In this document: piece by piece, positions 23,325 to 31,470 of the stretch
Position numbering within the stretch: position 1 is the stretch's first letter
Layout: every line of letters begins with the position of its first letter
NCBI GenBank assembly: GCA_015075745.1
Contig: JABTTW010000001.1
Location: 1,116,001-1,180,000, forward strand
Length of the DNA: 64,000 bases
Source: Planctomycetia bacterium
GTDB lineage: Bacteria > Planctomycetota > Phycisphaerae > UBA1845 > UTPLA1
Reading direction: 5' to 3'
Translations under genes and position numbers: made by a program
The notes under the pieces: model-generated
Seen by the model: the letters and a program-made list of their open reading frames with translations, nothing else
Database searches by the model: none
Told to the model about the DNA's origin: nothing

Positions 23325-24370
23325 CTAGGGGCAGCTCGCCGATTGAATCATCGCCTTGAAGTACGCGTCCACGTCCGCGACGGTCACCTGATTGTCGCCC
23401 GAAAAATCGCCGCAGTAGGCTTGCAGAACATTATCCGTGTCGCCGTACAAGGCGCTCGAAAAGCCACCGCTGTCCGCACCGGTCACGCGGCCATCCCCGG
23501 TGAAATCGCCTTTCAGCCGAACCTCAATCACAGCGTCCGGCAGCGAGGAAAAGGTCCCCACGTCGTCCCCGTCGACGCGCGGCGTCTCCGGCAGCCCCGA
23601 GGCGTCATAACCGAAGGCGATGTGCTCGATGGTCGCGGCAAGCCCCTGATCCATCCGGCCGACGAACAAGTTATTCGGCGTGAGGTACACGTTGAAAGTG
23701 GAATGGGCTACGTGCTGAAGATCCGTTGTGCAGTTTCGCGTGCCCGCCGTGACTCTCAATCGGCCGAGCCGGTAAGGCGGATTCGTCGCCGGATCGCGCG
23801 GGACAATACCCTCAACGCCAAAGGGAATCCGGATGGCCTTGATCTTCGCCCACGATGGCGGGTCGCCGGGGACCAGTACACCAGAAGAGTACGCATGCCA
23901 TGGATATTGTTCCGGCGGCTCTTGAGAGTTAATGACGCTCCCATCATTGATGAGTTCGAACGAGATATCCCCGATGCGACTCCGCGCAAAGGTGCTCGCC
24001 GCCTGAATCGATAAATCGAGGCCGACGGCCGCGACGACTTCATCCGTCATGCCGGGATCGTCCTCCACATCCATATACACCCAGATATCACCCGTGCTGC
24101 GATCACGATCCCCGTCGAGGTCGGGGAATCCCAGGCTTTGCTCCCACTGATCGGCGTGTTTAGGCTCAAGGACTCCATGATCGCATTGATGACCATCTTG
24201 GATGAAAATATGGCGGTGGGCTGAGTTTCGGCGGTGAAGGTCGGTTTCCGCTTGGCGTCGCGAACCCGAGCACCAGGATGACCTGAACGTCCGGAGGCGC
24301 CGTATTTTGTTGCCGGATCGACTGCATCGTGCGTAATGGTTGAAGCAGTCATCGAGCACGTTGAGCAGAC
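23325..24370 (-). pseudogene. Dockerin-tailed secreted protein gene, 5' end lost at an IS110-type insertion
   Basis: From about 24120 downward the frame reads as a real beta-rich secreted protein (GDIWVYMDVEDDPGMTDEVV, FELINDGSVINSQEPPEQYP). It ends in two dockerin-like loops (GDFTGDGRVTGADSGGFSSA and GDFSGDNQVTVADVDAYF). Upstream, the frame becomes Arg/Ser/His-rich, has no signal peptide and runs into the transposase gene, so the N-terminus is missing. Different frames look protein-like in 24150-24330, suggesting one or more frameshifts as well. No matching 5' fragment was seen beyond the insertion. The exact upstream limit is uncertain. Confidence 0.6.
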
Positions 24371-24373
24371 TCT

Positions 24374-25700
24374 TTGTTGAACGGACGTTCCCGCCGCGAC
24401 TCGCCGCACAAGAAGGGAGTCCGGAGTATGCAAAGAGTGTTTCGAGTGTGTGCTGGGATCGACGTTCACAAGAAGATGCTGGCGATCTGCTTGTTGAAAG
24501 CCGGCTCGGCGGGAACTGTGTCGAAGGAGATTCGAACGGTCGGGACGACGACACGGGAGTTGCTGTCGCTGCTGGATTGGCTGGTGACCGAGCATTGCGA
24601 GAGCGTGGCGATGGAAAGCACCGGCGTCTATTGGAAGCCGGTGTTCAACCTGCTGGAGTCGTCGATCCCGGTCGTGCTGGTCAACCCCCAGCACATCAAA
24701 GCGCTCCCCGGCCGCAAGACGGACATCAAGGACTGCGAATGGATCGCCGAGTTGCACCTTCACGGGTTGGTCCGCGCCAGCTTCATTCCGCCGCGCGAGA
24801 TTCGCGAGCTGCGCGACTTGGTTCGCACCCGCACCAAGCTGATCGGCGAGCGTTCGCAACATATCAATCGAATCCAGAAGGTGCTGGAGGATGCAAACAT
24901 CAAGCTGAGCAGCGTGGCCACGGACGTGGCGGGCGTGTCGGGCCGGCTGATGCTCAAGGCCATCATCGCGGGAGAATGCAATCCGAACGTGCTGGCCGAG
25001 ATGGCGCGCGGACGGATGCGATCGAAGCGGCCGGAACTTCGTGAAGCGTTGACCGGCCACGTACGGCCGCATCATCGGCTGCTCCTGCAGACACATCTCA
25101 ATCTGATTGACAGTCTGAATGCCGCGATGGATGCACTGACACTACAGATTGAGGAGCGCATGCGCCCTTTTGCCAAGATTCGTGACCGACTCGACGCGGT
25201 GAGCGGAATCGGTCCGGATGTGGCCACCGTCTACATCAGCGAAATGGGTGTGGACCCTTTGCCCTGGCCAACCTACGGGCACGCGGCGTCCTGGACCGGC
25301 TTGTGTCCGGGTCATCATGAAAGCGCCGGGAAACACAAAAGCGGCCGAACCCGCAAGGGCAATCGCTGGCTCAAACAGGCATTCGTTCAAGCCGCCTGGT
25401 GCGCCCAACGAGCCAACGGAACTTACATGCAGGCTCACTATCGTCGCATTCGCTCGCGCCGAGGGCCGAAGAAGGCGGCGGTCGCAGTGGCCCACAGCCT
25501 GTTCGTCCGATGCTTCATGCTGGTCGCGACAGGGGCTGAATACCACGAACTGGGACCAACTTACTTCGACGAACGGCGCAAAGAGACACTTACGCGTCGG
25601 CTCGTTGGAAAGCTCAAGGACTTGGGATACGACGTTTCCTTGACGACAAACGCGGCATGAACGGGATTTTCTGAGCAGGCTGGAAAAGAACATCGGTTTG
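24374..25700 (+). mobile_element. IS110-family insertion sequence (limits approximate)
   Basis: A single transposase gene is flanked by about 50-100 bp of non-coding DNA. IS110 elements usually lack clear terminal inverted repeats and target duplications, so the ends cannot be fixed from one copy. The element abuts a truncated gene on its left. Confidence 0.65.
24428..25660 (+). CDS. IS110-family transposase (DEDD-type)
   Basis: The ATG at 24428 gives 410 residues. The N-terminal RuvC-like DEDD domain is visible: CAGIDVHKKMLAICLL supplies the first Asp, AMESTGVYWKPVF the Glu, and GRKTDIKDCEWIAELHLHGL the Asp pair. The C-terminal transposase-20 domain has the helix-hairpin-helix-like SGIGPDVATVYISEMG and GLCPGHHESAGKHKSGRTRK, with the serine typical of this family. 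All catalytic residues appear intact and the frame is full length, so the copy may be active. Its codon composition is similar to its neighbours. Confidence 0.95.
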   Translation: MQRVFRVCAGIDVHKKMLAICLLKAGSAGTVSKEIRTVGTTTRELLSLLDWLVTEHCESVAMESTGVYWKPVFNLLESSIPVVLVNPQHIKALPGRKTDIKDCEWIAELHLHGLVRASFIPPREIRELRDLVRTRTKLIGERSQHINRIQKVLEDANIKLSSVATDVAGVSGRLMLKAIIAGECNPNVLAEMARGRMRSKRPELREALTGHVRPHHRLLLQTHLNLIDSLNAAMDALTLQIEERMRPFAKIRDRLDAVSGIGPDVATVYISEMGVDPLPWPTYGHAASWTGLCPGHHESAGKHKSGRTRKGNRWLKQAFVQAAWCAQRANGTYMQAHYRRIRSRRGPKKAAVAVAHSLFVRCFMLVATGAEYHELGPTYFDERRKETLTRRLVGKLKDLGYDVSLTTNAA

Positions 25701-25717
25701 CTGTTACAGTCTGTCAC

Positions 25718-25789
25718 GAAAAAGCCTCCCTGCCTATGGACCGGAATGTTCTTAAGAAACCCCAGTCTACAAGGCTTCGAGGCTTTTTC
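25718..25789. repeat. 11-bp perfect inverted repeat downstream of the IS110 transposase
   Basis: GAAAAAGCCTC (25718-25728) is repeated in reverse complement as GAGGCTTTTTC (25779-25789), 50 bases apart. It may mark a small inverted-repeat element, an IS boundary structure, or a long-loop hairpin ending in a T-run that could stop transcription. The rest of the 25661-26059 gap holds no supported gene. Confidence 0.45.
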
Positions 25790-26059
25790 TATTCCTATTC
25801 AACGCCGACCTGATGAAATATTCGGGCTAGGCGGACTCGCCATGCTCCCGCACAGTCCATGCGGATCCTCCGGAGATGATCGATCAAAGGAATCCAAGCA
25901 TGCCCTGCCGGGGCGTGACGCGACCCCGAAGAGTCACGCCTCCGCCCCTGCGGCCCCAGAGCCGGTGCCCCGACAGGGTCCTTGGGTCCCCGAGCCTCCT
26001 CTTTTCATCCGGACGATTTGAAAATGTCTGATTCGGTGGTTGTGAATGACGTCCCTTCA

Positions 26060-26977
26060 TCAGGGAAAGAAACTTGGCTGGGCGGAGAAGGGCGCGTTGC
26101 TGAAGCCAGAACCGTTGATCGTCCCTACCCACGATTGATCCGGCTGAATCGTGGCGCTCACCGTCGCCGCCGAGAATCCAGGAGTCGTCGTGGTAAAGGC
26201 AATCTGATTGCCCGTCACCGTACCGTCGACATCCGCTCCGAAGCTTCCGAACATCCGCCATGTGCCGCGCAACGAGGTTCCCAGCACGCTGACCGTCAGC
26301 ACGCCATTGGTGCCATCCACGACCGTCGTTCGCTGGCCGGCCGCATCGTGATTGAATCCGGTAAGCGCGACCGGATCCCCAGAGAGCGGTGTGTTTGCAT
26401 AGCCCGAGCCATTGATCGTGCCGATGAGTGAGCCGTCTTCACCGACCGTCGCGGTGAGCACGGCATTTCCGAAGCCTGGCGCGCTGGAGGTGAGCGAAAG
26501 CTGGTTGCCGATCAAGGTACCCTCGAGATCGGCACCAAAGTCCCCGCCCCGCCGGTTGCCGCGTACCTGATCGCCCCGAATCGCGAGTGTCATTCTTCCG
26601 GCCGCGCCCTCGATCGATACCGTGCGAAGTCCGGCGACCGCAACGAATACGGCGCTTACCGAATGGTCGGCATCCAGAGTGAGCGCAAGCTGGGGATTAC
26701 TCCCGGTGACTGAGCCTTCCCAACGCACAAAGATCCAGCCATCCGCCGGCGTCGCGACGAGGGTCACCATCGTCCCAGCCGCAATCACGTCACTGACAAA
26801 GGGCATACTGCCTGTTTCGGTGATGATCTCCACCGTTCCCTCACCCTGCATCGCGGCGCTCAGCGTCCAGGTTGGCAGGATGCCCGGCGCACCATTGCCC
26901 TGACAGTCCATTCCGGCGCACAGCGCCAGCATTGCCAACCCCATCCCGATGAAACCCAATCGTGTCCGTTTGGTCAT
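26060..26977 (-). CDS. Secreted lipoprotein with InlB-type beta repeat
   Basis: The 305-residue protein has a lipoprotein signal (LAMLALC, Cys about residue 20). Residues about 45-110 resemble the bacterial InlB_B-like repeat (GTMVTLVATPADGWIFVRWE and LDADHSVSAVFV). The rest is two near-duplicate units of about 90 residues. Each has AAGRMTLAIRGDQVRGNRRG or NGVLTVSVLGTSLRGTWRMF, followed by a Gly/Thr/Ile core ending GTINGSGYANTPLSG or GTINGSGFSNAPFSA. No catalytic motif is seen. It is probably an envelope-anchored binding protein, transcribed alone. Confidence 0.68.
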   Translation of the reverse strand: MTKRTRLGFIGMGLAMLALCAGMDCQGNGAPGILPTWTLSAAMQGEGTVEIITETGSMPFVSDVIAAGTMVTLVATPADGWIFVRWEGSVTGSNPQLALTLDADHSVSAVFVAVAGLRTVSIEGAAGRMTLAIRGDQVRGNRRGGDFGADLEGTLIGNQLSLTSSAPGFGNAVLTATVGEDGSLIGTINGSGYANTPLSGDPVALTGFNHDAAGQRTTVVDGTNGVLTVSVLGTSLRGTWRMFGSFGADVDGTVTGNQIAFTTTTPGFSAATVSATIQPDQSWVGTINGSGFSNAPFSAQPSFFP

Positions 26978-27345
26978 TTCAGCGCTCCGAATTTGCGAGC
27001 AGATTCGACGACTTGGCCTGTACCCGGCCGTGCTCGCGAATCACCGGGTCCATGCATCAGGACTGAGGGGAAGACCGCTTGATCGGTGAGAAGGTGTGGC
27101 GGTGTACTGACCGCGAAGGGGGCCGCCTTCCCGGAGTGACCAGGGTCTTGGGCATCGCGAGTCCGCGACACCAGATAGGAATCTACATTTACCCGGTGAC
27201 AGAGCGCGTCAGACCTAACATGCGGAGGGGTGACAGGACGTGTCGCACGTCCGAAAGTGGCGGCCGTAGGGTGATCGCTCGCAGTGACAGCCCAGCGGCA
27301 GGCCGGTGAAATTTTTTTCGAGTTAGGTGCTTGACGATGGGCTAA
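26978..27345. other. 368-bp intergenic region
   Basis: Upstream region of the lipoprotein gene and downstream of the WYL regulator. A 7-bp hairpin (GGACGTG, loop TCG, CACGTCC; 27236-27252) and a short T-run (27311-27318) are visible. No gene is supported. Confidence 0.4.
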
Positions 27346-28377
27346 CTACGACTTGCCGCGGTATTGTTCCGCCGCCGCGTTCAGCTCATGGTGAATTTCT
27401 GCCCGCAGCCAGTCCGGCCGGAGCACCTCGGCCTGTGGGCCGAAGCCGAGAATCCACCTCTTAAACTCCACGACGTCCCCCAGCTGAAAGGTTGCCACGA
27501 GATTGTCGGGCTCTTCATCCGCATGCTCGAAGAGCGTGCCAGCCTCTTCCAGCCAGTTGAGACGCTGGCTCTGATGCCAGAGGCGCTCCTCGACGAGTGC
27601 TGCCCCTGTGCCGGTAAACCGAACCGCAATCTCAATGGGCCGGCCCGTCGCATGGATGATGCCGAAGCTGCTGCGGAAGTGATCCTCCAGCCGAAAACCC
27701 TCCGGCCGCTCGAATTGAACTGTCGTCTTGCTCGCAGCCAGGATGCGCGCCGCCTTGAAGACACGCAGCGCGCCGGCCCGGTGCGAATGCGCGACCAGGT
27801 AAAGGTCGCCGTCGTATAAGACCAGGCCCAGTGGATCACATCGGGTGGTGTATTGCTGGCCACGCCAAAGTGCCCGGTAGGTGATCTCGACGCAAAGGCT
27901 CTCGCGCGCCGCCTCCTCCAGGGTCCGGATGATCTCTGCTTTGGCCGCGTAGTCGGTCTGGCCGGTCAGACGGACGTGAAGGATCTCATCCAGCTTGGCA
28001 AAGTGGGCCAATGCGGCCGGGGGCAAAGCCTGATGGACCTTTTCGATAAGACCGGCGACGCCATCCGCCAGATGGGTTCCGGTCAGAGGGGCAAGCGACT
28101 CTTCGGCGAGGTGCAGGGCCACTGCCTCGGTGAGACTGATGACCAGCGGCCCGCTCCTGAAGAAATCGTGCGGCATGCGCCAGAAGCGCTTGCCACATTC
28201 GTCTTGGTCATGCTCGATGGGGAAACCCAGCTCCTGAAGCATCTCAAAATCGCGCTGGATGGTGCGCTCACTGACTCCGAACCGCTCGGACAGCTCGCGC
28301 AGGGGGATACCCGTACCGCGTGTTTGCAGGGTGCGAAGCAGTTCCCATTGCCGCGTCAGTTGATCGCCGCGTGACAT
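27346..28377 (-). CDS. HTH-WYL transcriptional regulator (YafY/DeoR-like)
   Basis: The start at 28377 gives 343 residues. An N-terminal winged helix (LRELSERFGVSERTIQRDFE, about residues 18-38) is followed by a WYL domain at about 150-240 (CVEITYRALWRGQQYTTRCD and GLVLYDGDLYLVAHS), with WYL represented by LYL. A C-terminal WCX-type segment follows (GFGPQAEVLRPDWLRAEI). WYL proteins sense small ligands or nucleic acids and often regulate stress or defence genes. No obvious defence genes lie beside it; neighbours are non-coding DNA and a coiled-coil protein. Ligand and targets are unknown. Confidence 0.88.
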   Translation of the reverse strand: MSRGDQLTRQWELLRTLQTRGTGIPLRELSERFGVSERTIQRDFEMLQELGFPIEHDQDECGKRFWRMPHDFFRSGPLVISLTEAVALHLAEESLAPLTGTHLADGVAGLIEKVHQALPPAALAHFAKLDEILHVRLTGQTDYAAKAEIIRTLEEAARESLCVEITYRALWRGQQYTTRCDPLGLVLYDGDLYLVAHSHRAGALRVFKAARILAASKTTVQFERPEGFRLEDHFRSSFGIIHATGRPIEIAVRFTGTGAALVEERLWHQSQRLNWLEEAGTLFEHADEEPDNLVATFQLGDVVEFKRWILGFGPQAEVLRPDWLRAEIHHELNAAAEQYRGKS

Positions 28378-28404
28378 ACAGATGGCCCTCTTGGACCCTC
28401 CCAT

Positions 28405-28730
28405 GATATCACAATTGCGGGCCGGGAAGTGGAGGAAAGTACGACTGCGCTTGTACCCAAAGTTGATCCAATCCCAGGGTGAGCAATCGGCCTTCAGCCG
28501 GACAAGCCAACCCGGCTCTTCGATGCAGCTAATTGCCTCGGTGGGAACTACCCCAGGTCTTCAATATCCATGGACTTGATCAAACCAACGAGCGCGGTTC
28601 TGGCAGACTCAGGCAGCGACTGCCAGATCCTGTTCATGTTCGTCGAGATGGCATTTTTTGATTAAGACAATACTGCTGAGAATCATTCACGCCGGCAATC
28701 CCGGAGGCGTGATCCGCCGCGCGCCGATTG
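28405..28730. other. 326-bp intergenic region
   Basis: No supported gene. A 29-codon frame on the minus strand (28637-28548) reads plausibly but has no ribosome binding site and no recognisable relative. Confidence 0.4.
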
Positions 28731-29381
28731 TCAGCCGCGACCGCCTCGGCCCCCGCCGCCGGGCCCGCGTCCGCCGGGGCCCATCGGCGGCTGGATTCCT
28801 CGCTTCTCCATCTGCTTGCGTATCGCGGAGAAGTAGGCCATGCGCTGGGCCATTTCGTTAGGGTCGCGCGTCTCGGAGTCCTTCTTGCGCTCCTCGCGGC
28901 TGCGCGACTTCATCCGATCGCGCCACTTCTCCCGCTCCTTCTCGCGCTCCTTCTCAATCTCTTCTTCGGTCTTACCCTCGTCCTTGGCCTCCTGCTCCTC
29001 CTTGTCGCGGCGCTCGTCCATCATCTTGCGCCACTGCTCCATCTCATCGATGTGCTTGTCGAGAATCGCGTCGCGCTCGGCCGGGTCGGCATTGAAGTAC
29101 TCGTTGACCCGCTTTTGCATCTCGCCTTCCCAGGTCGCCCGCATCGACTCGCCCAGCTTGCGGCGCTGCTCGTCGGTCAGCTTCTCGTCGCGCATCTGGT
29201 CGCGGAGCTTGTCCATTGCCGCGACGCGTTCCTCCATCGTCGCATCCTTCGGGATGGTGATGGCCAACTGATCCTGCGGCTCGGCCTTGAACAGTCCAGC
29301 CAGGGCAAAGCCCCCGCCGGCCAAGACGATCAATGAAATGCCGCCGATGATCAACGGCTTCTTATTCTTCTGCGTGTCCAT
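28731..29381 (-). CDS. Membrane-anchored, highly charged coiled-coil protein
   Basis: The 216-residue protein has a short basic N-terminus and one membrane helix (about 9-30, LIIGGISLIVLAGGGFALAG). Residues about 45-190 are a Lys/Glu/Arg-rich helix likely to form a coiled coil (EEEIEKEREKEREKWRDRMK). The tail is Gly/Arg/Pro-rich. No family is recognised. It follows a pseudopilin gene by 14 bp on the same strand and is probably co-transcribed (Shine-Dalgarno AGGGAG). It may be a structural partner of a pilin-like secretion system, but that is only an inference from position. Confidence 0.65.
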   Translation of the reverse strand: MDTQKNKKPLIIGGISLIVLAGGGFALAGLFKAEPQDQLAITIPKDATMEERVAAMDKLRDQMRDEKLTDEQRRKLGESMRATWEGEMQKRVNEYFNADPAERDAILDKHIDEMEQWRKMMDERRDKEEQEAKDEGKTEEEIEKEREKEREKWRDRMKSRSREERKKDSETRDPNEMAQRMAYFSAIRKQMEKRGIQPPMGPGGRGPGGGGRGGRG

Positions 29382-29395
29382 GAACTGTCGCTCCC

Positions 29396-30049
29396 TTAAT
29401 TCTCGAAATCAGTGACCCGTCCGTCGCTGTAAACATATCGCCGGGCGCCTTCGGTACCGCCCTCGGCGTGGAAATTATCGTAATCGCGAAAAATCCAGAT
29501 CGAGCTCTCCTGCCGATTCTCGCCGATGAAGTCTCGAATCCGCTCCAATGCCGTCTTCATGGTCTGCCCGCCGAGCAGATGGCTCCGATACTCGTAGCTG
29601 CTCTTTTCGGTTGCGAAATAGGACTTGCCCGTACTCGGGGCCGGGCGCTCTATCTGTCCCTGATCCATGGGGCAATGAAAGGCCGCCGCATCGCCGGAGA
29701 GATGTGGCGCCAAGACATCCGCGATGAAGATCGTTTCACCGGATGACACTGGGAATGCGTCCACCGATGGCATGAATGACCCAAACGGATAGATATCGTT
29801 ATTCGAGTCCAGATACGAACGCATCGCAAACCCGACCTGGCGAATATTGCTCGTGCAGGCCGTCCGCTCACCCCGAGCGCGCGCAGCGCTGAGCACCGGA
29901 AGCAGAATGCCGATGAGCAGGGCGATGATGGCGATGACGACGAGCAGCTCGATGAGCGTAAACGCGCAGGGTCGATGCGCCGCGTGACGCGCGGAACCAT
30001 GCTGATGACGGCGAGGGCCGACTGTGGAAACGACCTGATGATTGACCAT
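29396..30049 (-). CDS. Prepilin-type N-terminal cleavage/methylation protein (type II pseudopilin-like)
   Basis: The 217-residue protein has the class III signal CAFTLIELLVVIAIIALLIG near residues 28-47. The residue before the cleaved Phe is Ala rather than the usual Gly. A hydrophobic helix and a C-terminal globular domain follow (RTACTSNIRQVGFAMRSYLD, then YVYSDGRVTDF, similar to the DG motif of the planctomycete DUF1559-like pseudopilins). Such proteins are processed by a prepilin peptidase and assemble in the membrane or act as minor pseudopilins. Only one secretin-like protein is nearby (40093-41253), so the system cannot be named. Confidence 0.85.
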   Translation of the reverse strand: MVNHQVVSTVGPRRHQHGSARHAAHRPCAFTLIELLVVIAIIALLIGILLPVLSAARARGERTACTSNIRQVGFAMRSYLDSNNDIYPFGSFMPSVDAFPVSSGETIFIADVLAPHLSGDAAAFHCPMDQGQIERPAPSTGKSYFATEKSSYEYRSHLLGGQTMKTALERIRDFIGENRQESSIWIFRDYDNFHAEGGTEGARRYVYSDGRVTDFEN

Positions 30050-30324
30050 AGATAGAGATGTATCCTAGCTTCGAAGCCTCATCCACCCAAACAATTAACG
30101 GACCCGCCTATTCCGTCTTTCGCTGCGCCACGCCCGATAAACTGTTTCTTCACACCCCGGAGGCCACTGATCGCGCGCTCTTACCGGGCCTGACCTTGAT
30201 TCATACCTCCTTTGCCTTCCAGAGGATGCAAGAAACGACATTGTATCCTATGCTTGCGGCCGTCGGCCCCCGGGACTCAGGGCGGGCCACTTAACCAGGG
30301 CGTCAAAGGCGAGGTGGAAAGAAG

Positions 30325-31353
30325 ATGCGGCGAATCCTGATCGCCACTGTGCTGCTCCCCCTCATCGCCTCGTGCGGATTTTCTCCCCTGCAAATCCCCA
30401 ATGGCCCATTCTCCCGGCTGATCGTCTTTGGCGACAGCTTTTCCGACACGGGCAACGTCTTCGCCATCACCCAGCAACTCGTGCCCTTCGCCCCCTATCA
30501 CGGAGGCCGATTCTGCGACGGGGAAGTCTGGATTGACATGCTGGCCCGCCGATTCGGCCTGAGCGCCACAGCCAGTATGGTCGGCGGGACCAACTTCGCC
30601 TGCGGCGCATCGGGTAGCGAATCCGGCCTCGCCCAATGGGATGCCTTTGCCGTGGGACCCAACCTGCATGAACAGATCAACCTCTTCCGGGGGCAGCCGA
30701 CAGACACCGATCTCGTCGTGGTCTGGACCGGCTCCATTGATGTGCTGTTCCACGTTCGCGGTGGCTGCACGACATCCGCTCAGCAGATCGCGCAGAACAT
30801 CGCCGGTGCCGTGCGACGGCTTCACGAACGCGGAGCCCGGCACTTCCTCGTTCCGAATCTCCCGGATCTCGGTTCCATGCCGGAGTATCGCGACATACCC
30901 GAAGGCTCGACCGCAACCACGCTTTGCAGCGACGTCAACGCGGCCCTGATGATTCAACTCGATGAACTCATGCAGCTTCCCGGCATCAGCCTCTACCGAC
31001 TCGACGCCGCGGCCCTGCTCGCCGAGGCCATCGCCAACCCCCCGACTGGTATCACCAATGTCAACAAACCCGCATGGACCGGCGGATTTCTCGGCACCCA
31101 GCAAGCCGGAGAACTAAGCCCCGATCATGCGCAGTATCTCTTCTTTGACGAAGTTCACCCGGCGCACGTCTGGCATCGCATGGTCGCCAATGCAGCCATC
31201 GCACTACTCGAAAGCCGGACCGCCGATCTTCCATTAATCACCACGCCTCCGCTTTCCACCGGGGCCTCGCTGTCACCGGCCCTGGACTACTGGACGACCT
31301 ATCTAAGCACCGTCCTGCAGGGCTCCCCATCCGACACTGCCTGCAGGTACTAA
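30325..31353 (+). CDS. GDSL/SGNH-family esterase lipoprotein
   Basis: The 342-residue protein has Shine-Dalgarno AGGTGGAAAG. A signal ends in a lipobox-like IASC at about residue 16. The catalytic blocks are visible: block I IVFGDSFSDTGN with the serine nucleophile, block II Gly in GGTNFACGASGS, block III as WTGSIDVLF (GxND replaced by GSID), and block V DEVHPAHVWH with the Asp-His pair. This pattern fits plant-like GDSL esterases/lipases. It is probably an extracytoplasmic ester hydrolase; the substrate is unknown. Confidence 0.88.
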   Translation: MRRILIATVLLPLIASCGFSPLQIPNGPFSRLIVFGDSFSDTGNVFAITQQLVPFAPYHGGRFCDGEVWIDMLARRFGLSATASMVGGTNFACGASGSESGLAQWDAFAVGPNLHEQINLFRGQPTDTDLVVVWTGSIDVLFHVRGGCTTSAQQIAQNIAGAVRRLHERGARHFLVPNLPDLGSMPEYRDIPEGSTATTLCSDVNAALMIQLDELMQLPGISLYRLDAAALLAEAIANPPTGITNVNKPAWTGGFLGTQQAGELSPDHAQYLFFDEVHPAHVWHRMVANAAIALLESRTADLPLITTPPLSTGASLSPALDYWTTYLSTVLQGSPSDTACRY

Positions 31354-31470
31354 ACCCCCCGCCGGCCATACCGCGGCAACGTCCGAGTATCCGCCCGGTC
31401 AAACCTAATTCCTCACCCGCCACGGACCGAAAAAACCTGCGAGGTCTCGCCGACCCTCGTGGGGCACTGC

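Noticed and set aside
24047..25096. 349-codon minus-strand frame across the IS110 transposase
   Set aside because: Antisense shadow of an intact transposase; His/Arg-rich, no start signal.
27236..27252. Small hairpin as a regulatory RNA or terminator
   Set aside because: Only a 7-bp stem with a 3-base loop, not next to a T-run or a gene end.
28548..28637. 29-codon minus-strand frame (MNRIWQSLPESARTALVG and on)
   Set aside because: The composition looks protein-like, but there is no Shine-Dalgarno, no family and no conserved neighbour that I can see; could be a remnant.
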